Positions 19,432-28,208 of a stretch of DNA of 64,000 bases are shown here, in pieces. The position numbers were made by a program, and so were the translations under genes. Positions within the stretch are counted from its first letter, which is position 1. Each line of letters opens with the position of its first letter. The stretch is from Bacteroidota bacterium. Its GTDB lineage: Bacteria > Bacteroidota > Bacteroidia > Chitinophagales > Chitinophagaceae. The notes under the pieces are model-generated. The model was given only the letters and a program-made list of their open reading frames with translations. It made no database searches and was not told where the DNA came from. The stretch spans positions 62,001-126,000 of the forward strand of contig JAFDXX010000023.1 in NCBI GenBank assembly GCA_018267705.1, written 5' to 3'.

Positions 19432-19460
19432 AATCCGGATATTTCTATATCCGGATTTTA
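19432..19460 (+). terminator. hairpin between susD and the lyase gene
   Basis: An 11-base perfect stem AATCCGGATAT/ATATCCGGATT with a four-base loop is followed by TTTTATAAC. The T run is short, so it may end only part of the transcripts or protect the susCD 3' end, letting susC and susD be made in excess over the enzymes. Confidence 0.6.
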
Positions 19461-19512
19461 TAACTTTTGATATTGAAACTTAATTTATCTTGTAATTATA
19501 AACAAGCTGTCT

Positions 19513-20442
19513 ATGAAAATTAAACACCTCGAAGGTTTAATTGCTGCACCTTTCACACCTATGCAAAGCAATGGTGCATTAAATCTGTCTCAAATAAAAA
19601 ACTATTATAATTTTTTAAAACATAATAATGTAAAAGGAGCTTTTATATGTGGCTCTACAGGTGAGGGTGTTTCTTTATCTATTCATGAAAAAAAGGCTGT
19701 TGCAGAAGCATGGCAACACTGCTGCAAGAATGATGATGATTTTAAAGTAATTATGTTATTAGGTGGCACAAGCTTAACAGATTGTAAAGAGTTGGCTTTA
19801 TATGCTAAATCAATAGGCATGTATGCTGTTGCTTTTACAGGCCCCAATTATTTTAAACCTCCTACGGTTGAAGCTTTAGCAGAATGTTGCATAGAAATTG
19901 CAAGTGTGGTACCCGATATGCCTTTTTATTATTATCATATTCCGGTACTTACAGGTGTTGGTTTTGCAATGTTCGATTTATTAAATTGTTTGCACGGTAA
20001 GTTACCCAACTTTGCAGGTGTAAAATATACACACGAAGACTTTATGGATTTTTTATCTTGTCTTCATTTTAATAATGAACAATATGATATGTTGTGGGGG
20101 CGTGATGAAAACATGTTGGCTGCCCTTGCTGTAGGTGCAAAAGGTGCTGTTGGTAGTACTTTTAATTATGCTGCCCCATTATATTATAATTTAATTAATG
20201 CATATAATAATGGAGATTTTGCAACTGCAAGAAAACTGCAACAACAATCTATTGATATGATTAGATTATTGGGTAAATACGGTGGAATAGCTACAGGAAA
20301 AGCTTATATGAAATTGGTTGGAGTAGATTGCGGAGGTTTTAGATTGCCTGTAAAAAATATGAGTAGTGAAAAATATCTAGAATTTGTTAAAGATGCAGAA
20401 GCGGTGGGTTTTCATACTTTTAAATCGGTAATACCTTCTTAA
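19513..20442 (+). CDS. nanA: N-acetylneuraminate lyase (DHDPS/NAL family)
   Basis: A 309-residue cytoplasmic TIM-barrel aldolase that would split N-acetylneuraminate into ManNAc and pyruvate. Seen: the GSTGEG loop at 47-52, the YYYHIP segment with the catalytic tyrosine near 140, and the Schiff-base lysine K171 in FAGVKYTHED. YYYHIP and GVKYT match the sialic acid lyase branch better than dihydrodipicolinate synthase, and the adjoining mutarotase, transporter and sialidase genes support this. It starts the enzyme part of the locus and lies 18 bases before the mutarotase gene. Confidence 0.92.
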   Translation: MKIKHLEGLIAAPFTPMQSNGALNLSQIKNYYNFLKHNNVKGAFICGSTGEGVSLSIHEKKAVAEAWQHCCKNDDDFKVIMLLGGTSLTDCKELALYAKSIGMYAVAFTGPNYFKPPTVEALAECCIEIASVVPDMPFYYYHIPVLTGVGFAMFDLLNCLHGKLPNFAGVKYTHEDFMDFLSCLHFNNEQYDMLWGRDENMLAALAVGAKGAVGSTFNYAAPLYYNLINAYNNGDFATARKLQQQSIDMIRLLGKYGGIATGKAYMKLVGVDCGGFRLPVKNMSSEKYLEFVKDAEAVGFHTFKSVIPS

Positions 20443-20460
20443 TTATACTAAGAACAATTA

Positions 20461-21621
20461 ATGTTCAATAAACAAAAATTTACTTTCTTATTTTTTATAC
20501 AAACCATATTGTTTGTATATCACTCTTATTCCCAACACAAAATGATGTACAACGTTAATTGGCGTGTTATTGCATCTTTGCCTGTTTCTGTTTCAGGTTC
20601 TTTTTGTGGTGTTAGTAATGGTATGTTAATAGTAGCCGGAGGCTCTAATTTTCCTGATGCAAAACCTTGGCAAGGAGGTAAAAAAAAGTACTGGAATAAA
20701 ATTTATGTAATTGATATAAAAAATAATTATCAATTAATACCAGTTCAAGATACTTTAGAAAAAAATGTTGCTTATGGTGCATGTGTAAGTACCGCACAAG
20801 GTGTTTTATGTTTGGGAGGCGAAAATGAAAATGGCATTTTAAATGATGTTTTTTTATTACACTGGGATCTAAAAACCCAAAAAATTGAAAAAGAAAAACT
20901 TCCTTCTTTACCAATAGCCCTCACTAGTTCTTCTGCTTGTTCAGTTCAATCAAAAATATTTTTAATAGGTGGTGATAACGGAAAAGAATCTACTAACTCT
21001 TTTTTTCAGTTAGATATCAATGCTGTAAATAAAGGGTGGACGCAGCTTCCGGCATTACCTGCTTCTTTATCGTTTCCTATATCTGCTGCAAATGTTCATG
21101 CAGAAGCTTCAAACATAATAGTAATTGGTGGAAGAGAAAAAATGGAAAATGCATTAACTAAATTATACAATACTGTATATACTTATAATACTTCCTTAAA
21201 AAAATGGGAGAAGAAAAAAAATATATGCCATACAGATTCTGATTCATCACATCTTTCTGCTGGCAATATTGTTAGTTTAAATAATGAAAATATTATTATA
21301 ATAGGAGGAGATGACGGAAAAACTTTTTCTAAGATAGAAAAATTTAATATGTTAATTGGCCAAGAAACCAATGAAAGTAAAAAAGCAGAATTGGTTGCTC
21401 AAAAAATGGAACTCATTAACAATCATAAAGGGTTTAGTAAAAAAGTTTTTTTGTATAATATTCATACACAACAATGCTTACCATTATCTGATTTACCTTT
21501 TTCTCCCGTAACAACCAATGCCGTAAAATGGAATGATGAAATTTTTATTGCAGGTGGAGAAATAAAACCAGGAGAAAGAACTAACTTAGTTCTGTGTGGT
21601 AAAATAACAAGAAAGCATTAA
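20461..21621 (+). CDS. nanM: Kelch-repeat N-acetylneuraminate epimerase/mutarotase
   Basis: A 386-residue periplasmic Kelch propeller of the cyclically permuted mutarotase family. In other bacteria NanM turns the alpha anomer of sialic acid, which sialidases release, into the beta anomer, speeding uptake. Seen: a signal peptide (about 1-24), then repeated Kelch blades with motifs such as LIVAGGSNFPD, LCLGGENENG, FLIGGDNG, IVIGGREKMEN and IIIGGDDGKTF, and the closing FIAGGEIKPG. The gene sits 18 bases after the lyase and 2 bases before the transporter. Confidence 0.85.
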   Translation: MFNKQKFTFLFFIQTILFVYHSYSQHKMMYNVNWRVIASLPVSVSGSFCGVSNGMLIVAGGSNFPDAKPWQGGKKKYWNKIYVIDIKNNYQLIPVQDTLEKNVAYGACVSTAQGVLCLGGENENGILNDVFLLHWDLKTQKIEKEKLPSLPIALTSSSACSVQSKIFLIGGDNGKESTNSFFQLDINAVNKGWTQLPALPASLSFPISAANVHAEASNIIVIGGREKMENALTKLYNTVYTYNTSLKKWEKKKNICHTDSDSSHLSAGNIVSLNNENIIIIGGDDGKTFSKIEKFNMLIGQETNESKKAELVAQKMELINNHKGFSKKVFLYNIHTQQCLPLSDLPFSPVTTNAVKWNDEIFIAGGEIKPGERTNLVLCGKITRKH

Positions 21622-21623
21622 TA

Positions 21624-22862
21624 ATGCGAAACTCAAAACAATATGCCTGGGTTGTAGTTTTTTTATTGTGGATAGTTGCCTTACTAAATTATATGGATAG
21701 GCAAATGCTTTCTACAATGAAAGATGCTATGCAAATAGATATTGCCGAATTAAAAAAAGCCGAAGCTTTTGGTTTTTTAATGGCAATTTTTTTATATGTG
21801 TATGGTTTTATGAGCCCCATAGCAGGAAGCATTGCAGATAGAGTTAATCGTAAATGGCTTATCGTGGGCAGTTTATTAGTTTGGAGTCTTGTTACATTTT
21901 GTATGGGATTAACAAACAACTTCAGTCAATTACTTTGGTTACGTGCATTAATGGGTGTAAGTGAAGCTCTTTATATACCGGCAGGTTTAGCAATAATAAC
22001 AGATTATCATACAGGTAAAACTCGTTCATTAGCAGTAGGCATTCACATGACGGGTTTATACACAGGACAAGCATTAGGAGGTTTTGGTGCAACCATTGCT
22101 GCAACTTATTCTTGGCACACAACTTTTCATTGGTTTGGTATAATAGGAATAATATATGCATTTATTTTAGCTTTTGTTTTATACGATAAAAAATCACAAC
22201 ATCAATCATCATCATCTTCTTCTCATAAAGTCATTCATAAATTACCTATAACAAAAGGATTAAGTATATTATTTTCAAACATTGCATTTTGGGTAATCTT
22301 ATTATATTTTGCAGCACCAAGTTTACCGGGATGGGCAACAAAAAATTGGCTGCCAACTTTATTTGCCGATAGTTTAAAAATTCCTATGTCAGAGGCAGGG
22401 CCATTATCAACTATTACTATTGCCGTATCATCATTTATAGGAGCCGTTTTTATAGGAGGCCCGCTTAGTGATAAATGGGTTCAAAAAAATATTAAAGGCC
22501 GAATATATACAGGTGCTATTGGTTTAGCCTTAACTATTCCTGCATTAATATTATTAGGTTATGGTCATTCATTTATTACGGTAGTAGGTGCAGCAGTTTG
22601 TTTTGGCGTAGGTTATGGTATGTTCGATGCGAATAATATGCCCATACTTTGTCAATTCGTTCCCCAAAATTTAAGAGCCACTGCTTACGGTTTTATGAAT
22701 ATGGTTGGCGTGTTTGCCGGTGCAGCCATAACACAAATTTTAGGAAAGTTTAAAGATGAAGGCAATTTTGGTTTTGGTTTTGCTGCATTAGCTGTAATTG
22801 TTGCTTTAGCACTATTAGTTCAGTTAATAGTATTAAAACCCAAAGCCCAAAACATGGAATAA
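21624..22862 (+). CDS. nanT: MFS sugar-acid transporter, probable sialic acid importer
   Basis: A 412-residue inner-membrane transporter of the major facilitator superfamily with about 12 hydrophobic helices. The N terminus has LLNYMDRQMLS in helix 1 and the loop motif GSIADRVNRKW after helix 2, typical of the anion:cation/sugar-acid symporter branch. A serine tract (SSSSSS) lies in the central cytoplasmic loop. Its place between nanM and the sialidase, with 2 bases to nanM, makes sialic acid (or ManNAc) the likely substrate; this is inference from context. Confidence 0.78.
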   Translation: MRNSKQYAWVVVFLLWIVALLNYMDRQMLSTMKDAMQIDIAELKKAEAFGFLMAIFLYVYGFMSPIAGSIADRVNRKWLIVGSLLVWSLVTFCMGLTNNFSQLLWLRALMGVSEALYIPAGLAIITDYHTGKTRSLAVGIHMTGLYTGQALGGFGATIAATYSWHTTFHWFGIIGIIYAFILAFVLYDKKSQHQSSSSSSHKVIHKLPITKGLSILFSNIAFWVILLYFAAPSLPGWATKNWLPTLFADSLKIPMSEAGPLSTITIAVSSFIGAVFIGGPLSDKWVQKNIKGRIYTGAIGLALTIPALILLGYGHSFITVVGAAVCFGVGYGMFDANNMPILCQFVPQNLRATAYGFMNMVGVFAGAAITQILGKFKDEGNFGFGFAALAVIVALALLVQLIVLKPKAQNME

Positions 22863-22888
22863 TTTTTTATTAAATAAAATTTTAATTT

Positions 22889-24079
22889 GTGAAACAGGCT
22901 TCTATACAAAAAGCAACTTCGTTGCGTCGCACACTTCAACTTTTTGTTACACTATGCAGCATTTTTATGTGCAGCAATCTTCTATTTGCACAAAAAGATA
23001 TTCCCGTTTTTATATCCGGACAAGATGGCCATAAAAGTTTTCGTATTCCTGCAATCATCTCATTACCCAACGGAAAACTTTTAGCATTTGCTGAAGGTCG
23101 TGTACACAATGCAGGAGATTATGGCGATGTAAATATTGTTATGAAAACCAGCAACGATAAAGGTTTTACATGGAGTGAACTAAAAACAGTAGTTGATTAT
23201 AATGTGTTACAAGCAGGCAATCCTGCACCTGTTGTAGATTTAACAGATCCTGCCTATCCAAAAGGAAGAATATTTTTATTTTACAATACAGGCAATAATC
23301 ACGAAGGAGAAGTGAGAAAAGGGCATGGACTGAGAGAAGTATGGTACAAAACCTCAATTGATGGCGGAGAAACATGGAGTGAACCTGTTAACATAACCAC
23401 ACAAGTTCATAAACCTAAACAACCTGCTTCAAATTCTGCATACAATTTCCCAGAAGATTGGCGAGCGTATGCCAATACACCGGGGCATGCTTTACAATTT
23501 TCGTGGGGCATATACAAAGGCAGAATTTATGTTGCTGCAAATCATTCATCCGGTAATCCACAACCCAAAGGAAAAGATTATCAAGCACATGGTTTTTATA
23601 CCGATGATCATGGAAAAACTTTTCATATAAGTGAGTCAGTTAATTTAGAAGGCGGCAATGAAAACATGGCAGCACAACTTTCAGGCAACGGATTAATGCT
23701 AAACCTTCGTAACCAACAAGGCCACATAAAAGAAAGATACATTGCATTAAGCAATAATGGTGGAGAAACATGGTACAAACAATATTTTGATACCAATTTA
23801 CCCGATCCTGTTTGTCAAGGTTCATTACTTAACATTGATAAAAAAACTTTAGCATTTTGTAATAATGCCGATACAGTTAAACGCAATAATTTAACATTAA
23901 GAATAAGCACCAACGATGGTAAAACATGGGACAAAAGCTTTCTTATTTATAATAACGATAAAGTGAATGATGCATCTGCTTATTCCGACATTGTTAAACT
24001 AAATAAAAATACAATTGGTGTTTTGTACGAAAAAGACGGATACTCAAAAATTGTTTTTACTGCCATAAAATGGAAATGA
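22889..24079 (+). CDS. nanH: sialidase (exo-alpha-neuraminidase), GH33
   Basis: A 396-residue exported sialidase that releases terminal sialic acid from glycoconjugates. Seen: a signal peptide (about 12-35, ending LLFAQ), the FRIP motif with arginine R52, the catalytic aspartate region AEGRVHNAGDYGD near 70-83, and Asp-box repeats SNDKGFTW (~88), SIDGGETW (~156), TDDHGKTF (~238), SNNGGETW (~288) and STNDGKTW (~340). There is no extra binding domain. It uses a GTG start at 22889; the next ATG lies inside the signal peptide. The first codons contain a 15-base sequence repeated at 52847. Confidence 0.93.
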   Translation: MKQASIQKATSLRRTLQLFVTLCSIFMCSNLLFAQKDIPVFISGQDGHKSFRIPAIISLPNGKLLAFAEGRVHNAGDYGDVNIVMKTSNDKGFTWSELKTVVDYNVLQAGNPAPVVDLTDPAYPKGRIFLFYNTGNNHEGEVRKGHGLREVWYKTSIDGGETWSEPVNITTQVHKPKQPASNSAYNFPEDWRAYANTPGHALQFSWGIYKGRIYVAANHSSGNPQPKGKDYQAHGFYTDDHGKTFHISESVNLEGGNENMAAQLSGNGLMLNLRNQQGHIKERYIALSNNGGETWYKQYFDTNLPDPVCQGSLLNIDKKTLAFCNNADTVKRNNLTLRISTNDGKTWDKSFLIYNNDKVNDASAYSDIVKLNKNTIGVLYEKDGYSKIVFTAIKWK

Positions 24080-24107
24080 TTTTTCAATAATATATAAATA
24101 CACAAAA

Positions 24108-25295
24108 GTGAATTTTGAACAATTACAAAACTTTGAATCGTTTTATAAAAATCAATTGTTAAATGATACAGTACCTTTTTGGTTCCCACGTTCATTTGAT
24201 AAAGAATACGGCGGATATCTTTTAATGAGAGATGCAAACGGTGATTTAATTGATGATGATAAAGCCGTTTGGATTCAAGGTAGAGCAACTTGGTTATTGG
24301 CTACATTATATAACACATTTGAAAAAAAAAGTGAATGGTTAGAAGGTGCTAAAATGGGTTATAATTTTTTAAATAAATATTGTTTTGATGAAGATGGGCA
24401 AATGTTTTTTCATGTAACAAGAGATGGTAAACCCATAAGAAAAAGACGCTATTATTTTTCAGAAACGTTCTATGTAATTGCAGCTGCTGCTTATGCAAAA
24501 GCAAGCGGAGATGCAGATGCAGCCAAAAATGCAAAACGTGTTTTTCAAAATTGTATTGATTATTTAACAGGCAAAAAAAAGCTTACTCCAAAATATACTG
24601 ATACAAGACCAACAAAAGGAATTGGCCCTTATATGATAATGATAAATACGGCTCAACAACTAAGAGACAATTTGAATGATACAAGTTATGATAATTTAAT
24701 TATTGAATGGATTGCAGAAATTGAAAAAAACTTTGTGAAAGATGATATACAATGTGTAATGGAACAAATTGCTCCCGATGGAAGTATTATTAATCATATT
24801 GATGGAAGAACTTTAAACCCCGGACATGCTATTGAAGGAGCATGGTTTGTTTTGCATGAAGCAGTATATAAAAACAACGATAAAAAATTAATTGATTTAG
24901 GTTGTAAAATGTTGGATTATATGTGGGAGCGTGGATGGGATAAACAGCATGGTGGTATCTTATATTTTAGAGATGTTTATAATAAACCTGTACAAGAATA
25001 TTGGCAGGATATGAAATTTTGGTGGCCACATAACGAAACCATTATTGCAACTTTATTAGCCTACTTAATAACCAAAAATGAAAAATATGCCCATTGGCAT
25101 AAACTGGTTCACGATTATTCTTATCAAAAATTTCACGATAAAGAAAACGGAGAATGGTTTGGTTATTTGCATAGAGATGGAACAATAGCACAAACAGCAA
25201 AAGGTAATTTATATAAAGGTCCGTTTCATTTACCAAGACAGGAATGGTACTGTTGGAAAATTTTGAATGAATATTCTAAAAATGCAAATACATGA
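24108..25295 (+). CDS. N-acylglucosamine 2-epimerase (AGE/RnBP family)
   Basis: A 395-residue (alpha/alpha)6-barrel protein without a signal peptide, so cytoplasmic. It would convert ManNAc, released by the lyase, to GlcNAc. Seen: NPGHAIEGAWF near residue 237 and MKFWWPHNE near 302, which contain the two catalytic histidines of GlcNAc 2-epimerases and match renin-binding-protein-like enzymes rather than cellobiose epimerases. The start is GTG at 24108. It lies 28 bases after the sialidase. Cellobiose epimerase is the alternative, but the locus argues against it. It takes the place of the NanE used in many nan operons. Confidence 0.88.
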   Translation: MNFEQLQNFESFYKNQLLNDTVPFWFPRSFDKEYGGYLLMRDANGDLIDDDKAVWIQGRATWLLATLYNTFEKKSEWLEGAKMGYNFLNKYCFDEDGQMFFHVTRDGKPIRKRRYYFSETFYVIAAAAYAKASGDADAAKNAKRVFQNCIDYLTGKKKLTPKYTDTRPTKGIGPYMIMINTAQQLRDNLNDTSYDNLIIEWIAEIEKNFVKDDIQCVMEQIAPDGSIINHIDGRTLNPGHAIEGAWFVLHEAVYKNNDKKLIDLGCKMLDYMWERGWDKQHGGILYFRDVYNKPVQEYWQDMKFWWPHNETIIATLLAYLITKNEKYAHWHKLVHDYSYQKFHDKENGEWFGYLHRDGTIAQTAKGNLYKGPFHLPRQEWYCWKILNEYSKNANT

Positions 25296-25432
25296 AAATA
25301 TTCATTAGTGTTTCAATAATTATTTTTTTCAGTATTTAAAACTGCATGCTCAAATAAATATAACATAAAAACATAATATATTTTTTATAATATTGATGAG
25401 TGAAATAGTAAAACAAATAAAATATTTAGACC

Positions 25433-27004
25433 TTGAGAAAAATAATAAACAATAAGAAACAGTTTATATGGCTTTTACTTTTCATTGGTTTAATCCACTC
25501 ATCTGTTACTGCACAAACTCAGCAACCCAATATTGTTCTTATTATTTCAGATGATCATGCTTATCAAGCAATTAGTGCTTATAATAAACAACTTGCAATT
25601 ACTAGTAATATTGATCGCATTGCAAACGAAGGAGTTATTTTTAATAAAGCCTATGTTACCAATTCACTTTGCGGGCCCAGCCGAGCCGCTATTCTTACCG
25701 GAAAATATAGTAATAAAAATGGATATAAAGAGAATGAAAAATCATTTTTTGATGCTTCACAAAATTCATTCATTAAAGAATTAACAAAATCCGGTTATCA
25801 AACAGCATGGATAGGTAAATATCATATTGGTAATAAACCAGAAGGGTTTACGTATTGGCAAATATTACCGGGGCAAGGCATGTATTACAATCCTGATTTT
25901 ATTTTGATGGATGGAAGTAAAAAAAGAATAGAAGGATATGTTACGAATATTGTAGAAAATATTGCTGAAGATTGGTTAAATAATCGAGATACTACAAAAC
26001 CATTCTGTATTGTGATTGGTCATAAAGCAACACACCGAACTTGGATGCCTGATACCTGCGATTTAGGAATGTTTGATAAAAAAACATTTTCATTACCACA
26101 AAATTTTTATGACGATTATAAAGATAGGTTAGCTGCCCAACAACAAGATATGACCATTTCAAAAACAATGATTATGGGCTACGATTTAAAAATGTTTGAC
26201 AACGAGGAAGATGAAAATAAAGAAGGAAGTTTTAAAAGAATGAATACGGCACAAAAAAATAAATTCAATGCATATTATGCCCCTATTTATGAAGATTTTA
26301 AATTAAAAAAGCTTAGTGGTAATGCACTAACCGAGTGGAAATTTCAACGATACATGAAAGATTATTTAAGTACGGCAGCATCATTAGATAGAAATATTGG
26401 AAGAATGTTAAATTACCTTGATACGCATCATCTTTCTCAAAACACAATTGTCATTTATATGTCTGATCAAGGATTTTTTTTAGGAGAACACGGTTGGTTT
26501 GATAAAAGATGGATGTATGAAGAATCTTTCCGCACACCAATGGTGATGCGATATCCAAAATTAATTCAGCCCGGAACAATAGATAATCATTTTGTATTGA
26601 ATATTGATATCGCACCAACACTATTACAAGCATCGGGTATTACTATTCCAAAAGATATGCAAGGAGAATCATTTCTTCCATTAATAAAAAATAAAAACAG
26701 CAAAGGCAGAAAAGCTATCTATTATCATTATTATGAAAATGGTGAACATAACGTTTCTCCGCAATTTGGAATAAAAACAAATCAGTATAAACTTATAAGA
26801 TTTTATAAACGGGTAGAAAGTTGGGAATTATATGATTTACAAAAAGATCCACATGAAATGCATAACCTTTTCGGAAAAAATGGATACGAAAAAATTGCAA
26901 TTGAATTAAAGAAAAAATTAGAAACACTTATTAAAGAATATGATGACGATGATGCGTTGCAATTATTGCATCAACAAATTCCGGAAACAAAATGGAATTT
27001 TTAA
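25433..27004 (+). CDS. exported sulfatase, Cys-type (S1 family)
   Basis: A 523-residue sulfatase that would remove a sulfate ester from a sugar. It has a signal peptide (about 1-27, ending TAQ), the metal-site strand IVLIISDDHAY (33-44), the active-site motif CGPSR at 80-84, whose C80 must be oxidised to formylglycine, HKATHRTW and, near 344, SDQGFFLGEHGWFDKRW. The HKxxHR and DQGFFLGEHGW segments resemble arylsulfatase/GlcNAc-6-sulfatase enzymes, and a sulfated GlcNAc or Gal of host glycans is a likely target (inference). The start is TTG at 25433. Three bases later comes a gene for the formylglycine-generating enzyme. Confidence 0.88.
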   Translation: MRKIINNKKQFIWLLLFIGLIHSSVTAQTQQPNIVLIISDDHAYQAISAYNKQLAITSNIDRIANEGVIFNKAYVTNSLCGPSRAAILTGKYSNKNGYKENEKSFFDASQNSFIKELTKSGYQTAWIGKYHIGNKPEGFTYWQILPGQGMYYNPDFILMDGSKKRIEGYVTNIVENIAEDWLNNRDTTKPFCIVIGHKATHRTWMPDTCDLGMFDKKTFSLPQNFYDDYKDRLAAQQQDMTISKTMIMGYDLKMFDNEEDENKEGSFKRMNTAQKNKFNAYYAPIYEDFKLKKLSGNALTEWKFQRYMKDYLSTAASLDRNIGRMLNYLDTHHLSQNTIVIYMSDQGFFLGEHGWFDKRWMYEESFRTPMVMRYPKLIQPGTIDNHFVLNIDIAPTLLQASGITIPKDMQGESFLPLIKNKNSKGRKAIYYHYYENGEHNVSPQFGIKTNQYKLIRFYKRVESWELYDLQKDPHEMHNLFGKNGYEKIAIELKKKLETLIKEYDDDDALQLLHQQIPETKWNF

Positions 27005-27013
27005 AATGTGTTA

Positions 27014-28132
27014 ATGAAGTCTTCAAAAAAACATATTAATTTATTTTTTATTATTTTATTTATTTGTGGATGTATAAATCACACGCAACCCACTTTCACA
27101 ATCAATAATGAAACACATGCCTGCATAATCCCTACAACTATGCATTATGCTTCAACTATTATTGCTGATGAAAAAACAATTACCTCAAATTCAATATCTC
27201 ACGAAGGAATGGTTTGGATAGAAGGAGGAACATTTATGATGGGTGCCGCTGATGATGAAGGAAGATTGGATGAGTATCCGCAGCACAAAGTAAAACTACA
27301 TGGGTTTTGGATAGATTGCACAGAAGTAACCAATGCACAGTTTAAAAAATTTATTGATGCAACTGGTTATATAACTATTGCAGAACGAAAGCCCGATTGG
27401 AATACAATAAAAAAACAATTACCCGAAGGAACACCTAAACCTCCAGATAGTATTTTAGTTGCAGGTTCATTGGTTTTTGAAATGACAAATCATCCTGTTG
27501 CATTAAATAATCCATCGCAATGGTGGCATTGGGTAAAAGGTGCTAATTGGAAACATCCCAAAGGACCAAACAGTAATATTATTGGAAAAGAAAATTATCC
27601 TGTAACACAAGTTGCTTATGAAGATGCACTTGCTTACTGCAAATGGGCAAAAAAAAGATTACCAACCGAAGCTGAATGGGAATACGCAGCAAGAGGTGGA
27701 TTGCAACAAAAAAAATATGCATGGGGAAATGAAGATGTTGAAACCGGCAAACCCAAAGCAAATACATGGCAAGGAATTTTTCCTGCAACAAATACACAGT
27801 GGGATGGATTTATAACAACAGCACCTGTTAAAAGTTTTGCAGCTAATGGTTATGGTTTGTTTGATATGGCAGGCAATGTTTGGGAATGGTGTGCAGATTG
27901 GTATAATAGAAATTATTATCAAGAAATCGCTAATAGAATAAGTAGTAATCCAACAGGTGCTACTTCAAGCTATGACCCCGATGAACCAACCATTCCTAAA
28001 AAAATAATTCGCGGCGGTTCGTTTTTATGTAATGCTTCTTATTGTAAAGGTTATCGTGTAAGTAGCCGTATGAAATCCTCTCCTGATACAGGTTTGGAGA
28101 ATACGGGGTTTAGGTGTGTAGCTGATAATTAA
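27014..28132 (+). CDS. formylglycine-generating enzyme, predicted periplasmic lipoprotein
   Basis: A 372-residue SUMF1-type protein that oxidises the active-site cysteine of the neighbouring sulfatase to formylglycine using oxygen and copper. The FGE-sulfatase domain spans about 66-372: GGTFMMGAADDEGR, NAQFKKF, RLPTEAEWEYAARGG, AGNVWEWCADWY and the C-terminal IIRGGSFLCNASYC. Both catalytic cysteines of true FGEs are present as C339 and C344, the same C-x4-C spacing as in human SUMF1 (C336, C341). The N terminus looks like a lipoprotein signal (LFICGC), so the enzyme should act outside the cytoplasm. An upstream GTG at 27008 is less likely than ATG at 27014. Confidence 0.88.
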   Translation: MKSSKKHINLFFIILFICGCINHTQPTFTINNETHACIIPTTMHYASTIIADEKTITSNSISHEGMVWIEGGTFMMGAADDEGRLDEYPQHKVKLHGFWIDCTEVTNAQFKKFIDATGYITIAERKPDWNTIKKQLPEGTPKPPDSILVAGSLVFEMTNHPVALNNPSQWWHWVKGANWKHPKGPNSNIIGKENYPVTQVAYEDALAYCKWAKKRLPTEAEWEYAARGGLQQKKYAWGNEDVETGKPKANTWQGIFPATNTQWDGFITTAPVKSFAANGYGLFDMAGNVWEWCADWYNRNYYQEIANRISSNPTGATSSYDPDEPTIPKKIIRGGSFLCNASYCKGYRVSSRMKSSPDTGLENTGFRCVADN

Positions 28133-28208
28133 GAAGAATTATGAATAAAAATTTATAAACAACGAATACTTTTTATAACGCATATATTAATAAATAATAG
28201 ATATACAA

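Noticed and set aside
19485..19512. CTTGT and ACAAG inverted repeat just before the lyase gene
   Set aside because: The arms are only five bases in AT-rich DNA and do not match the susC operator; not reported as a regulator site.
22200..22230. TCA-like triplet run in the MFS gene as a possible slippage site
   Set aside because: It encodes a short serine tract in a cytoplasmic loop and the frame stays open; there is no sign of phase variation.
25292..25339. A 15-codon frame (MKIFISVSIIIFFSI) overlapping the epimerase stop codon, like a cut-off signal peptide
   Set aside because: It ends after 15 codons and no related coding sequence follows, so it is more likely chance or an old remnant than a gene.
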